Positions 9,423 to 18,488 of a stretch of DNA of 64,000 nucleotides are shown here, piece after piece; position 1 is the stretch's first letter; each line of letters begins with the position of its first letter. The DNA lies in NCBI GenBank assembly GCA_018372435.1, contig JAHAJA010000003.1, positions 186,001-250,000 on the forward strand. Direction: 5' to 3'. Made by a program: the position numbers and the translations under genes. Origin of the DNA: Clostridiales bacterium (GTDB lineage: Bacteria > Bacillota > Clostridia > Lachnospirales > Lachnospiraceae). The notes under the pieces are model-generated. The model did no database searches. It saw nothing but the letters and a program-made list of their open reading frames with translations, and was not told the DNA's origin.

Positions 9423-10208
9423 ATGGAAGCAATTGAAGTTAAAGGCTTAGATGTTGCCTATGAGCATAAATATATAATTAAGAATATGAATTTAGAAATC
9501 CCTAAGGGAAAGATTACGATGATTATTGGGTCTAACGGTTGCGGGAAATCCACATTACTAAAATCAATTGCTCGTATTCTTACTCCGCGTAAGGGTGAAA
9601 TTAAATTAAATGGTATTAGTATCAAAGAACAAGCACCCAGAGAGATTGCCAAGAAGATGGCGGTATTACCACAAAGTCCTATTGTTCCATCTGGGCTATT
9701 AGTAAAAGAGTTGGTTTCTTATGGACGTTTTCCATATCAAAGTGCTCTAGGTGGCTTGAAACAAGAAGATATAGATAAAGTGAATTGGGCAATGGAGGTT
9801 ACAGGAATTGCAGATTTTGCTGACCGTGCGGTAGATAGCTTATCTGGTGGACAAAGACAACGTGCTTGGATTGCTATGGCATTAGCACAAGAGACGGAGA
9901 TTCTTGTTCTAGATGAACCGACAACATATCTTGATATGGCGCACCAATTTGAGATTTTGTTATTATTACAGAAGTTAAATAGAGAACAAAATCGTACGAT
10001 TGTTATGGTATTACATGAGTTAAACAATGCAACCAAATTTGCTGATAATATCGTAGGTGTGAAAGACGGTAATGTTGTATTCAAGGGGAAACCGCTTGAT
10101 GTGATAACGAAAGAAAATCTATATACCTTGTATGGAATAGATGCGAAGTTACAAGTAGACGAAACAAATCAGTATCCGATTTGCGTGGATTTTGACGTGA
10201 GGAGATGA
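9423..10208 (+). CDS. Iron-siderophore ABC transporter ATPase (FecE type)
   Basis: A 261-residue ATPase that powers the two FecCD permeases. It has Walker A GSNGCGKST about residue 36, a Q-loop at LPQSP, the signature LSGGQRQRAWIAMALAQ, Walker B ILVLDEPTTYLD, and the switch histidine in VLHELNNA, all intact. A longer frame begins at 9369, but GGAGG at 9413-9417 directs translation to the ATG at 9423 (or 9420). The upstream 85-bp gap carries a small palindromic repeat remnant, the only break in an otherwise overlapping operon. Confidence 0.92.
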   Translation: MEAIEVKGLDVAYEHKYIIKNMNLEIPKGKITMIIGSNGCGKSTLLKSIARILTPRKGEIKLNGISIKEQAPREIAKKMAVLPQSPIVPSGLLVKELVSYGRFPYQSALGGLKQEDIDKVNWAMEVTGIADFADRAVDSLSGGQRQRAWIAMALAQETEILVLDEPTTYLDMAHQFEILLLLQKLNREQNRTIVMVLHELNNATKFADNIVGVKDGNVVFKGKPLDVITKENLYTLYGIDAKLQVDETNQYPICVDFDVRR

Positions 10209-10209
10209 C

Positions 10210-11511
10210 ATGACAGAAAAGTTATACCATAAGAACTTTAACATATTAGTTCTAGGGCAAATCATTTCGCTGTTTGGAAGTTCCATTCAGCGATTTGCTT
10301 TGTCCTTGTATCTATTAGATCTTACTGGGTCAGCAGGAATCTTTGCAACAATATTAGCGATATCTATGATTCCAGTTGTATTGATAGCGCCGATTGCAGG
10401 AATGTTAGCAGACAGAGGCAATAAGAAGCGATTAATGGTGATATTAGACGTAATCAGCGGTGCATTATTGATAGGATATCTAGTACTTAAAGTGCAAGGT
10501 GGTAATCAGACTATAATAATTGCTGTATTAATGGTATTATTGTCAACGATTTCGACTATTTACCAGCCAGTAGTTAATACCTGTATTCCGCTCCTTGTCC
10601 ATGAGAATCATCTAATACGTGCCAATGCAATCATTCAACAAGTGGCATCACTTAGTAATTTCCTTGGACCAATACTAGCAGGAGTATTATATGGCGCATT
10701 TGGTATAACTGGCGTAGTTGTGATTAACATGGCTAGTTTTTTGTTTTCAGCAGGAATTGAGTTACTGTTAGATATTCCAGAAAGAGACAAAACAAAAGAA
10801 GAGATATCAAAAGTAGAAGATATACATTTATATGGTACACATATAAAAGAAAAAGAAAGCTTTATTCAAATATTTAAGCAAGATATGAGAGAGAGTTTTC
10901 ACTATCTACGATTTGAGAAAAAGATTATCTTTCGTATGTTGTTATTTTCAGGATTCTATAATCTATTCTTAGTACCGGTTTTTAGTGTGGTTGCACCGTA
11001 TCTAATAAAAATCACATTAGGATTATCATCTGAAATATATGGTGTAACAGAAGGTTGTATAGCACTTGGAATGATACTAGGAGGGCTTATTATTGCTTGG
11101 AAACCTGCTAAGTTTCATATTAAAAGAGTTCATAGGCTGTTATATATAACGTCAGTCTCGATGTTTATCATGGCAATCACGGTATTGCTATTTGCGAGTG
11201 GCAAGCTTTCGGCGATAAGTAGTGCTGTATTCTTTGCGCTAGCGGGTATGCTTATAATGGGCATATTAGGTGTAGCGAATGTATTAAGTGCATCGTATAT
11301 ATATTCGGAGGTGGAAGCTACAAAGCTTGGTAAGATTCTTGCTTTTGGTTCCGCATTTGCTACCTTATGCATTCCACTTGGACAAATCCTGTTTGGTGGT
11401 TTAATTGAGATGTTTGAATCAAGTTTATATTGGTTAATTGGTATAGCTGGGGTTTTCGTACTAATCGTAACGTTATTAGTTCGTTGGAATGTATTGCAGA
11501 TTAAGGATTAG
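10210..11511 (+). CDS. MFS exporter linked to siderophore uptake
   Basis: A 433-residue major facilitator with about twelve transmembrane helices, of the macrolide-efflux or EntS-like group (MFS_3 style). The loop MLADRGNKKRLMVILD near residue 66 matches the conserved A-motif GxLaDRxxrkxxl. It begins 1 bp after the ATPase stop codon behind GAGGAG and is therefore in the iron operon. Family members export siderophores or drugs. No siderophore synthesis genes are in the window, so it may secrete a siderophore made elsewhere or dispose of stripped imported siderophore. The substrate is unproven. Confidence 0.82.
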   Translation: MTEKLYHKNFNILVLGQIISLFGSSIQRFALSLYLLDLTGSAGIFATILAISMIPVVLIAPIAGMLADRGNKKRLMVILDVISGALLIGYLVLKVQGGNQTIIIAVLMVLLSTISTIYQPVVNTCIPLLVHENHLIRANAIIQQVASLSNFLGPILAGVLYGAFGITGVVVINMASFLFSAGIELLLDIPERDKTKEEISKVEDIHLYGTHIKEKESFIQIFKQDMRESFHYLRFEKKIIFRMLLFSGFYNLFLVPVFSVVAPYLIKITLGLSSEIYGVTEGCIALGMILGGLIIAWKPAKFHIKRVHRLLYITSVSMFIMAITVLLFASGKLSAISSAVFFALAGMLIMGILGVANVLSASYIYSEVEATKLGKILAFGSAFATLCIPLGQILFGGLIEMFESSLYWLIGIAGVFVLIVTLLVRWNVLQIKD

Positions 11512-11517
11512 AGGAAG

Positions 11518-11991
11518 TTAGTCTTCGTCAATCCATCTTTTTAAATATCTAATATCATCCTTTAAATCATCGATTTGATCCTGGTAGGAATAGGAACACG
11601 TGGTTACATTTGACTTAGACGTAGATCTTGTAGCAGAGGTTTTGTTAGAACTTGAATTGCTATTTGAATCAGTAGTACAATCGGGATTATTTGAATTAAA
11701 GTTTTTTAGATTATAGCAATTACCAGGGCCAGATTCCATATAAGTTTGTTGTGCACCAAAGATAAGTATGGATTGGCCAACTCCTAATAAAAAGTTACCA
11801 ACAACATTTTGCTGATTTAGCGGTAGGCATTTAGCTATATCAATTGCTAATAGATTCGTGATCAATAGAAGACAGCTAGGGTTTAACTTCTGAAAAGCGC
11901 AACCAATCTTACAGCAATCTTCTTTGCTATTTATAAAATTAAGATTCTTATTAATAAAATCTTGGCATTGTTCAAAATCACTCTGTTGCAT
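11518..11991 (-). CDS. Cys/Ser-rich protein of unknown function
   Basis: A 157-residue protein I do not recognise. It has many Cys residues in its first half (DCCKIGC, NPSC, KCLPL), a hydrophobic middle segment (VVGNFLLGVGQSILIF), an Asn/Ser/Thr-rich low-complexity stretch, and a charged C-terminal helix (QIDDLKDDIRYLKRWIDED). There is no signal peptide. The open frame reaches back to 12168, but the ATG at 11991 has a partial ribosome site (AGTAGG) and the longer leader looks non-coding. Composition of this sort is common in clostridial spore-surface proteins; that is only a suggestion. It converges on the MFS gene with a 6-bp gap. Confidence 0.6.
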   Translation of the reverse strand: MQQSDFEQCQDFINKNLNFINSKEDCCKIGCAFQKLNPSCLLLITNLLAIDIAKCLPLNQQNVVGNFLLGVGQSILIFGAQQTYMESGPGNCYNLKNFNSNNPDCTTDSNSNSSSNKTSATRSTSKSNVTTCSYSYQDQIDDLKDDIRYLKRWIDED

Positions 11992-12090
11992 AACATACCT
12001 ACTATTACAATTCATTATTATATTGTATAGAAGGATGTAGTGAAATATTCTTTTTTTATACTTAATTAAGTAGGTATAAAAAGCATACCC

Positions 12091-12119
12091 TTGACAGCAT
12101 TCAATAATCTGAGTACAAT
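12091..12119 (+). promoter_or_regulatory. Strong promoter upstream of the thiamine operon
   Basis: TTGACA (12091-12096), 17 bp, then TACAAT (12114-12119): a near-consensus vegetative promoter. Transcription would start about 12126 and run into the terminator hairpin at 12169 before reaching thiS. Confidence 0.7.
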
Positions 12120-12168
12120 AATTTTGAACAAAGATAAAATTGCATACGATAACATAGAGTGAAACCAT

Positions 12169-12222
12169 AGGTTCATGAAGGGGTACACCACCGCGGGTGT
12201 ATTTCTTTGTGAACCTTTTTTA
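12169..12222 (+). terminator. Terminator or attenuator in the thi leader
   Basis: AGGTTCA/TGAACCT arms enclose a GTACACC/GGGTGTA stem and are followed by a run of Ts. It lies between the promoter at 12091 and thiS, so it either ends a roughly 95-nt small RNA or attenuates the thiamine operon. The conserved TPP aptamer boxes (CTGAGA, ACCTGATCTGG) are absent. Confidence 0.7.
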
Positions 12223-12310
12223 TTATGTTGGAATTGATATTGTGACTGTCCTTGTCACGAGTTTGCAACAAGGAGATTCCTAATTTCGTATGGATCAAAA
12301 GGAGGTAAGC

Positions 12311-12508
12311 ATGATTCAGTTGAATGGAAAAGAAGTAGAACTGGAAAAACCAATTACTCTTGATAAATTAGTAATGCAACAAGGTTATGTGATAACACAA
12401 ATCGCTGTTGAGAAGAATGGTGAGATTATTCCAAAGAGTACATATGGTGAGGAAGTTGTTCGGGCTGGTGATGTTATTGAAGTTGTCACATTCGTAGGAG
12501 GTGGCTGA
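12311..12508 (+). CDS. thiS: Sulfur carrier protein ThiS
   Basis: A 65-residue ubiquitin-fold protein ending in the diagnostic C-terminal Gly-Gly (VVTFVGGG). ThiF adenylates this terminus and sulfur is then added as a thiocarboxylate, which ThiG uses to build the thiazole ring of thiamine. The frame extends 7 codons upstream to 12290, but GGAGG at 12301-12305 fixes the start at the ATG at 12311. Its stop codon overlaps the start of thiF (TGATG), so translation is coupled. Confidence 0.93.
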   Translation: MIQLNGKEVELEKPITLDKLVMQQGYVITQIAVEKNGEIIPKSTYGEEVVRAGDVIEVVTFVGGG

Positions 12509-13149
12509 TGAACTGTTATCCAACGAAGGCAGCGGTTTACGAAGAACTTTGTAGAAGACATACGAGAGAAATCCAAGAGAGATTAAGTAAAGCAAAAGTT
12601 GCAGTGGTTGGGCTTGGGGGTCTTGGATCAACAATAGCCATCGCACTTGCGAGGGTTTGGGTAGGCCGTCTACATATAATCGATTTTGACTGCGTAGATC
12701 TAAGTAATCTTAATCGCCAACAATATAGAATGTTGGATATAGGAAGGTACAAGACCGAAGCATTGAGAGAACAGATTCTTTCGATTAATCCATATCTAGA
12801 TGTTTTGATTGATACGATTAAGGTTAATGAAAAAAATGTAGAAGAACTGTTTTTTGACGATGACATTATCTGTGAAGCATTCGATAATCCAGAGGCAAAG
12901 GCGATGCTGGTTAATTCCTTCTTAGAACACTATCCTAACAAGAAAATAGTTGCAGCCTCTGGTATGGCTGGATATGGGAGTAGTAACACTATACATACTA
13001 GAAAGGTGGCTAAGAACTTTTATTTATGTGGAGACGAAAAGACTGGTATTGAACAAGCAAACGGATTAATGGCGCCACGGGTTGGCATCTGTGCAGCACA
13101 TGAAGCTAACATGATAGTACGATTAATTCTAGGAGAAATTGAAGTGTAA
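12508..13149 (+). CDS. thiF: ThiF, ThiS adenylyltransferase (short family 2)
   Basis: A 213-residue E1-like enzyme that adenylates the C-terminus of ThiS. The nucleotide-binding loop GLGGLGSTIA is near residue 34, followed by DFDCVDLSNLNRQQY with the conserved Asp, Asn and Arg. It is shorter than the 250-residue E. coli enzyme and lacks the two CxxC zinc pairs, which fits the shorter ThiF group common in clostridia. The start shares bases with the thiS stop codon. It sits second in thiS-thiF-thiG-thiH-tenI. Confidence 0.9.
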   Translation: MNCYPTKAAVYEELCRRHTREIQERLSKAKVAVVGLGGLGSTIAIALARVWVGRLHIIDFDCVDLSNLNRQQYRMLDIGRYKTEALREQILSINPYLDVLIDTIKVNEKNVEELFFDDDIICEAFDNPEAKAMLVNSFLEHYPNKKIVAASGMAGYGSSNTIHTRKVAKNFYLCGDEKTGIEQANGLMAPRVGICAAHEANMIVRLILGEIEV

Positions 13150-13208
13150 ATATATCGAATAAACGTTGTAGTAATAGAGTGCTATACAGGGAAAGGATAA
13201 ACGTAATT

Positions 13209-14042
13209 ATGAATAGAGATTTTGAACAAACAATAAATCAAGAAATGATAAAAAAGGAAACGACAAAAAAAGATACCTTTACATTAGGCGGACATGAGTT
13301 TAATTCTCGCTTTATATTAGGTTCAGGAAAGTATTCTCTAGATTTAATTAAAGCAGCGGTAGAAGAGGCAGGAGCGCAGATTATAACGTTGGCTCTTCGG
13401 AGAGCCAATCAAGGCGGAATGGCAAATATCTTAGACTACCTACCAAAGGGAGTTACATTACTTCCGAATACATCTGGCGCAAGAACGGCAAAGGAAGCCG
13501 TACGGATTGCACATTTAGCAAGAGAAGTGGGATGTGGCGATTTTGTTAAGGTTGAAGTAATAAGGGATACGAAGTATCTGTTGCCAGATAATCAAGAAAC
13601 AATTAAGGCAACAGAGATTCTTGCAAAAGAAGGGTTTGTAGTTATGCCATATATGTATCCTGATTTGAATGTGGCTAGGGATTTGGTAAATGCAGGGGCA
13701 GCGTGTGTTATGCCACTTGGAGCACCTATTGGTACGAATAAGGGAATTTGTACGAAAGAATTTATTCAGATTTTAATTGATGAAATTGATTTACCTATTA
13801 TTATAGATGCAGGGATTGGAAAGCCATCTCATGCATGTGAAGCGATGGAGATGGGAGCAACTGCGATTATGGCAAACACAGCAATAGCAACCGCAGGAGA
13901 TATTCCTACTATGGCATCAGCTTTTAAGATGGCAATTGAGTCAGGACGTAAAGCGTATCTAGCGGGTCTTGGTCGAGTTATGGATAAGGGAGCAAGTGCA
14001 TCTTCTCCGTTGACTGGTTTTTTACAACTATCAGATAATTAA
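13209..14042 (+). CDS. thiG: Thiazole synthase ThiG
   Basis: About 277 residues, the (beta/alpha)8 enzyme that joins deoxyxylulose phosphate, dehydroglycine and ThiS-thiocarboxylate into the thiazole phosphate. Family marks include FILGSGKY near the N-terminus, the imine-forming lysine in DFVKVEVI, MPLGAPIGTNKGI, and the phosphate-binding DAGIGKPSHACEAMEMGATAIMANTAIA region. A GTG at 13179 opens the frame, but the ATG at 13209 follows GGGAAAGGA and is preferred. The 20-residue N-terminal extension before the core is charged and probably dispensable. Confidence 0.93.
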   Translation: MNRDFEQTINQEMIKKETTKKDTFTLGGHEFNSRFILGSGKYSLDLIKAAVEEAGAQIITLALRRANQGGMANILDYLPKGVTLLPNTSGARTAKEAVRIAHLAREVGCGDFVKVEVIRDTKYLLPDNQETIKATEILAKEGFVVMPYMYPDLNVARDLVNAGAACVMPLGAPIGTNKGICTKEFIQILIDEIDLPIIIDAGIGKPSHACEAMEMGATAIMANTAIATAGDIPTMASAFKMAIESGRKAYLAGLGRVMDKGASASSPLTGFLQLSDN

Positions 14043-14056
14043 GGAAGGTGAAGACA

Positions 14057-15226
14057 ATGAAGCAAGAGAGAGAACATAGAATTGATCATATGGTCTACCT
14101 TCCTGACATGGAGGTTTTAGATTCCGATATAGAGAAAAAGGTTATTGATAGAATGATTTCCTTTGATTATGAACGTTATACTGCAAAAGATGTTAAGATG
14201 GCTCTTGGCCATGAACGGTGTACGCTGAAGGACTTTGAGGCATTCTTATCACCAGCTGCGTTACCATTCCTAGAAGATATGGCTAGGAAAGCTAAACTTG
14301 AGACAAGAAAGCATTTTGGAAATTCAATCTATATGTTTACTCCGTTATATATCTCTAATTATTGTGAGAATTTCTGTATTTATTGTGGATTTAATTGTCA
14401 TAACCATATTAGGCGGGCCAAGCTGAATGAAGAGCAAATTGAAACAGAGATGAAAGAGATTGCAAAATCAGGACTTCAGGAAATCTTACTTCTGACTGGT
14501 GAGAGTAAGAAGATGTCTGATGTAAAATACATAGGAGAGGCTTGCAAGATTGCACGTAGATATTTTAATGTGGTTGGACTTGAAGTGTATCCAATGAATT
14601 CTGATGAATATGCTTATCTTCATGAATGTGGTGCGGATTATGTAACGGTATTCCAAGAAACTTATAATTCAGACAAATACGAGACACTTCATCTTGCAGG
14701 TCATAAGCGAATCTTTCCTTATAGATTACATGCGCAAGAGAGAGCTATTCGTGGAGGAATGCGAGGAGTAGGATTTGCGGCACTTTTAGGACTTGATGAT
14801 TTTAGAAAAGACGCACTTGCAACTGGATATCATGCGTATCTTCTTCAGAGAAAATATCCTCATGCAGAAATCGCTTTCTCTTGCCCAAGGCTTCGTCCGA
14901 TTATTAATAACGATCGGATTAATCCAATGGATGTTCATGAAACACAATTGTTGCAAGTGATTACGGCGTATCGTTTGTTTATGCCATTTGCTAATATAAC
15001 CATATCAACAAGAGAGTGTGCAAGAGTTAGGGATAACTTAATCGGAATAGCAGCTACTAAGATTTCGGCAGGGGTATCGGTAGGCATAGGGGACCATCAG
15101 AAGGAGGAAGAAGCGAGAGGGGACGAACAATTTGAAATCTCTGATGGAAGGACAGTTATGGAAGTGTATGAGGCAATTAAGAATCAGGGACTACAACCAG
15201 TAATGAGTGATTACGTCTATGTATAG
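14057..15226 (+). CDS. thiH: ThiH, radical SAM tyrosine lyase
   Basis: A 389-residue radical SAM enzyme that cleaves tyrosine to give dehydroglycine for ThiG, as in anaerobes; aerobic bacilli use the oxidase ThiO instead. The 4Fe-4S motif CxxxCxxC is C103, C107 and C110 (CENFCIYC). The downstream LLTGESKKMSDVKYI and GMRGVGFAALLGL segments are typical of ThiH. The ATG at 14057 follows AAGGAAGG by 8 bp. Its last codons overlap the start of tenI. Confidence 0.93.
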   Translation: MKQEREHRIDHMVYLPDMEVLDSDIEKKVIDRMISFDYERYTAKDVKMALGHERCTLKDFEAFLSPAALPFLEDMARKAKLETRKHFGNSIYMFTPLYISNYCENFCIYCGFNCHNHIRRAKLNEEQIETEMKEIAKSGLQEILLLTGESKKMSDVKYIGEACKIARRYFNVVGLEVYPMNSDEYAYLHECGADYVTVFQETYNSDKYETLHLAGHKRIFPYRLHAQERAIRGGMRGVGFAALLGLDDFRKDALATGYHAYLLQRKYPHAEIAFSCPRLRPIINNDRINPMDVHETQLLQVITAYRLFMPFANITISTRECARVRDNLIGIAATKISAGVSVGIGDHQKEEEARGDEQFEISDGRTVMEVYEAIKNQGLQPVMSDYVYV

Positions 15227-15788
15227 AGTGTTTGCGATTACTAACAGAAAGTTATGTAAGGAAGATTTCCTTACACAGATTAAAAAGATTGCAAGGAGTA
15301 ATGTAGAAAGTATTATACTACGTGAGAAGGATCTTACAGAGAAGGAGTATTATCAATTAGCTTCACAGGTTATAGATATCTGTGAACATTATAAGAAAAG
15401 ATGTATCTTACATACGTACATTGATGTAGCACTTAATATGAAGATTGCCAATATTCATTTACCGCTTACGATTGCTATCGAACAATGTGATAAGATTAGT
15501 AGATTTGAAAGGGTCGGTATATCCACACATTCTATAGAAGATGCAATTATAGCACAGAGGTTAGGTGCTACTTATATTACAGCAGGTCATATATTTGCAA
15601 CCGATTGTAAGAAAGGAGTGCCACCAAGAGGCCTCACTTATCTTGAGGAAGTTTGTAAGGTTGTTTCGATTCCTGTCTTTGGGATTGGTGGAGTTACAAT
15701 TGAGAATGCAAAGGAAGTTATAAATCATGGCGCACAGGGGATTTGTATGATGTCTAGTTTGATGAACGGAACAATTAAGGATATGTAG
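15219..15788 (+). CDS. tenI: TenI-like thiazole tautomerase (ThiE family)
   Basis: About 189 residues of the thiamine-phosphate-synthase fold. The segment GHIFATDCKKGVPPRG closely resembles Bacillus TenI, and the HLP motif (NIHLPLT) replaces the HLGQ of true ThiE. TenI aromatises the ThiG product to the thiazole carboxylate; it does not couple it to pyrimidine. A ThiE function is less likely but not excluded. The ATG at 15219 overlaps the end of thiH by 8 bp; an alternative GTG lies at 15207. It is the last gene of the operon. Confidence 0.82.
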   Translation: MYRVFAITNRKLCKEDFLTQIKKIARSNVESIILREKDLTEKEYYQLASQVIDICEHYKKRCILHTYIDVALNMKIANIHLPLTIAIEQCDKISRFERVGISTHSIEDAIIAQRLGATYITAGHIFATDCKKGVPPRGLTYLEEVCKVVSIPVFGIGGVTIENAKEVINHGAQGICMMSSLMNGTIKDM

Positions 15789-15814
15789 TTAATAATAGGA
15801 CAAATTACAGATAT

Positions 15815-15842
15815 TTGCAATTGTCACTCATTGTGTTATAAT
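15815..15842 (+). promoter_or_regulatory. Promoter of the gene at 15896
   Basis: TTGCAA (15815-15820), 16 bp, TATAAT (15837-15842). It fires about 50 bp ahead of the AAGGGGG ribosome site of the next gene. Confidence 0.6.
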
Positions 15843-15895
15843 AGAGCAGAATATGCAAGTATTTGTAACTATTACAAGCGAAGGGGGAAAACACA

Positions 15896-16750
15896 ATTCA
15901 TACTACATATGTATATCGAAAACATCTAAGACAACCACTAAAGTTATTTCTGACAGGAGTAGGAGTATTCATAGTATTCGTAATCTTGTTATCTGCTGGT
16001 TTACTATTAACAGAATCAGAACCATTTGATCTTGGTTTTGTTGGTGTATTTGCAGCAGTGATGTTTTTTGTAGCAGTCTTAATTACACTAGAGTTGTTAT
16101 TAATCAATGCAGTGTTTTTAAGAAGATTTAAGTATATTAGCGTAACGCTAGAGGAACATGGAATAATCTATACGAATAGTAAAGAACAGATATTTATCCC
16201 ATATGAAGATATCAGTCGCATTCAATTTCCTTCCATAAAATACGCAGGAGGGTGGGTGAAAATAGTATATGGAAATGGAACTATACGGTTAACGGTAGTT
16301 CTTGAGAATATCGGTGACTTTATGAGTAAACTTAAGTACAAGCTCGATGAGCGAAATAAGATGGAAGTGTATAATGAGAAGAAATACTTTTCTTTTTATA
16401 AAACTGGAGTCTTTGCAGATGAAAGTTGGGATAGAGTCTATGGAAATATAGGTTCACAAATAGTAACCTGCTTAACGTGTGTTGTAATTACCATTGTAGC
16501 TTTATTTACACAAAAAGGTTTTGAATACAATAAGATTTTAATATATGCTAGTTTTCTAGTACCTATAATAGGATACGCAATTAGTGAAATCATTATTGGA
16601 TTTCAAGTACATAAAAGAGTGAAGGCTGAATTCTATCAGTTATTACCAAGAAACAAAGAATTTGAAAAGAAAGCATTTATGATTGGCAATTATGGAATGG
16701 CGATTATCTATCTGATCATTTTGATAATTATCAATGTAGCAGTATATTAA
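15896..16750 (+). CDS. Membrane protein with probable ATT start codon
   Basis: A 284-residue membrane protein of unknown function. Two N-terminal helices (about residues 18-40 and 45-70) precede a soluble domain (VTLEEHGIIYTNSKEQIFIP, with KIVYGNGTIRLTV) that resembles the PH-like YcxB fold; two more helices lie at the C-terminus. The frame is open from a stop at 15866. It has no ATG, GTG or TTG until TTG 15986, which would cut off most of the first helix and has no ribosome site. AAGGGGG at 15881-15887 sits 8 bp before ATT 15896, so ATT is the best-supported start. CTG 15944 is a weaker alternative. Confidence 0.7.
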   Translation: MHTTYVYRKHLRQPLKLFLTGVGVFIVFVILLSAGLLLTESEPFDLGFVGVFAAVMFFVAVLITLELLLINAVFLRRFKYISVTLEEHGIIYTNSKEQIFIPYEDISRIQFPSIKYAGGWVKIVYGNGTIRLTVVLENIGDFMSKLKYKLDERNKMEVYNEKKYFSFYKTGVFADESWDRVYGNIGSQIVTCLTCVVITIVALFTQKGFEYNKILIYASFLVPIIGYAISEIIIGFQVHKRVKAEFYQLLPRNKEFEKKAFMIGNYGMAIIYLIILIIINVAVY

Positions 16751-16928
16751 TTTATTAAAACTTAAATTGGTTAATTTACCCTATCTTTACGTAATCTTGT
16801 ACTAAAACTTAATATTCCTCCCTTAGGATATCAATAAGGTCAACATCTACCCAATAAGCAAATGTTAGAACATAGTTCTTGAGTGTGGTCAGATGATGCC
16901 TATATTGTATAATAGGGAGGAATTTTTA

Positions 16929-18485
16929 ATGGTTTGCTTTATTAAAAAACATGCGAAAAAAATAACAAGTTTAGTATTAATTGGTGCCTTAGCTGTTTCT
17001 ACTGTATTCTATGGATTTAGTGATAAAACCAAGACAGTAGAAGCTAAGACAGACAAGACGACAAATGTAACAACTGTAGGAAACACGAAAGCACCAAAGT
17101 ATGTATTTTTCTTCATTGGTGATGGGATGAGTTTCCCACAAGTACAAATAACTTCCGATTACCTTGGTGCAGTTAGACAAAACTCAACGAGTGAAATCCT
17201 ATCTGGAAACAAATATCTTAACTTTATGCAATTCGATACGGTAGGTTCAGCTGTTACATACGATTCATCATCCTTTTGTCCAGACTCTGCCTCTACTGCA
17301 ACATCATTGTCAACGGGGCATAAAACCTACAGTGGTGTAATCAATATGGACGAAACAAAGTCAGTTTCTTATGAAACAATAGCTGAGAAGTTAAAGAAAC
17401 AACTAGGATATAAAGTAGGTATTATATCAAGTGTTAACATTAACCATGCTACTCCAGCGGCTTACTATGCACACCAAGCGAGTAGAAACAACTATTACGA
17501 AATTGGAACTGAGATGGTTAATAGTGGATTTGAATATTTTGCAGGTGGTGAAATCAAACAACCAACGGGTGCTAAGAATGATCAAAAGAGCATATATAAT
17601 CTAGCTAAAACTGCTGGTTATAAAGTGGTAACAACACAGCAAGAAGCGAAAGCTTTGAATTCTAAGTCGGGTAAAGCAATCGTAATTGGTGAGACAATTG
17701 CAGATGGTGGAGCTCTTTCTTATGATATTGATCGTAAATCAGATGAATGGTCATTAGCTGAATATGTTAGAACAGGAATCAATGTATTAGATAACAAAAA
17801 AGGTTTCTTCATGATGGTTGAAGGTGGTAAGATTGACTGGGCTTGTCATGCTAATGATGCAGGATCAACAATTAAAGATACCGCAGCTCTTGCTGATGCT
17901 GTTGATGTTGCCCTTAGCTTCTATAACAAACATAAAGAGGAGACCTTAATTATTGTAACAGGTGACCATGAAACTGGTGGTTTATCAATTGGGTATGCAG
18001 GAACAGACTATGATACATTCCTTACTAACTTAGCGAATCAAAAGATTTCTTATGCGAAATTCGATAGTGATTATGTAGCAAACTACAAAAAGAACAATAC
18101 AGCATTCGAATCTGTATTACAAGATATCAAGAAAAATTTCGGATTACTAACCTCAAGCGATGTTGATGCTGCAAAGTATCCAAAACTTGTATTGACCAAT
18201 TATGAATATAATAAATTATATCAAGCATATCAAAAGACGTTAGGAAAATCTAAGGTAACTTTGGATAAGCAGGAGGAGTATGTCTTATACGGAACGTACG
18301 AACCTTTAACCGTTACGATCACACATATACTTAATAATAAATCGGGAATTAATTTTAGCACATATGCACATACAGGACTTCCAGTACCAGTATTTGCGAA
18401 AGGATCAGGATCAAACGTATTCGAAGGATACTATGATAACACAAGCGTATATACTAAGCTTGCCTCCTTGTTAAACATCAAATAA
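16929..18485 (+). CDS. Secreted alkaline phosphatase (PhoA family)
   Basis: A 518-residue phosphomonoesterase exported by an N-terminal signal (ITSLVLIGALAVSTVFYGF). Metal and nucleophile motifs are present: FFIGDGMSFPQ, then CPDSAST with the nucleophile Ser120, MMVEGGKIDWACHAND, and VTGDHETGGL. A final His is in STYAHTGLPVP near residue 486. It should release phosphate outside the cell. The frame opens 12 codons earlier, but GGGAGG directs the start to ATG 16929. A YibE/F membrane gene follows 3 bp later, so the two are probably co-expressed. No clear Pho box was seen upstream. Confidence 0.92.
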   Translation: MVCFIKKHAKKITSLVLIGALAVSTVFYGFSDKTKTVEAKTDKTTNVTTVGNTKAPKYVFFFIGDGMSFPQVQITSDYLGAVRQNSTSEILSGNKYLNFMQFDTVGSAVTYDSSSFCPDSASTATSLSTGHKTYSGVINMDETKSVSYETIAEKLKKQLGYKVGIISSVNINHATPAAYYAHQASRNNYYEIGTEMVNSGFEYFAGGEIKQPTGAKNDQKSIYNLAKTAGYKVVTTQQEAKALNSKSGKAIVIGETIADGGALSYDIDRKSDEWSLAEYVRTGINVLDNKKGFFMMVEGGKIDWACHANDAGSTIKDTAALADAVDVALSFYNKHKEETLIIVTGDHETGGLSIGYAGTDYDTFLTNLANQKISYAKFDSDYVANYKKNNTAFESVLQDIKKNFGLLTSSDVDAAKYPKLVLTNYEYNKLYQAYQKTLGKSKVTLDKQEEYVLYGTYEPLTVTITHILNNKSGINFSTYAHTGLPVPVFAKGSGSNVFEGYYDNTSVYTKLASLLNIK

Positions 18486-18488
18486 CAT

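Noticed and set aside
11992..12310. TPP riboswitch upstream of thiS
   Set aside because: The leader has a terminator, but none of the conserved TPP aptamer boxes could be found by eye.
15986..16750. TTG 15986 as the start of the membrane protein
   Set aside because: It lies inside the first membrane helix and has no ribosome site, while an AAGGGGG site precedes ATT 15896.
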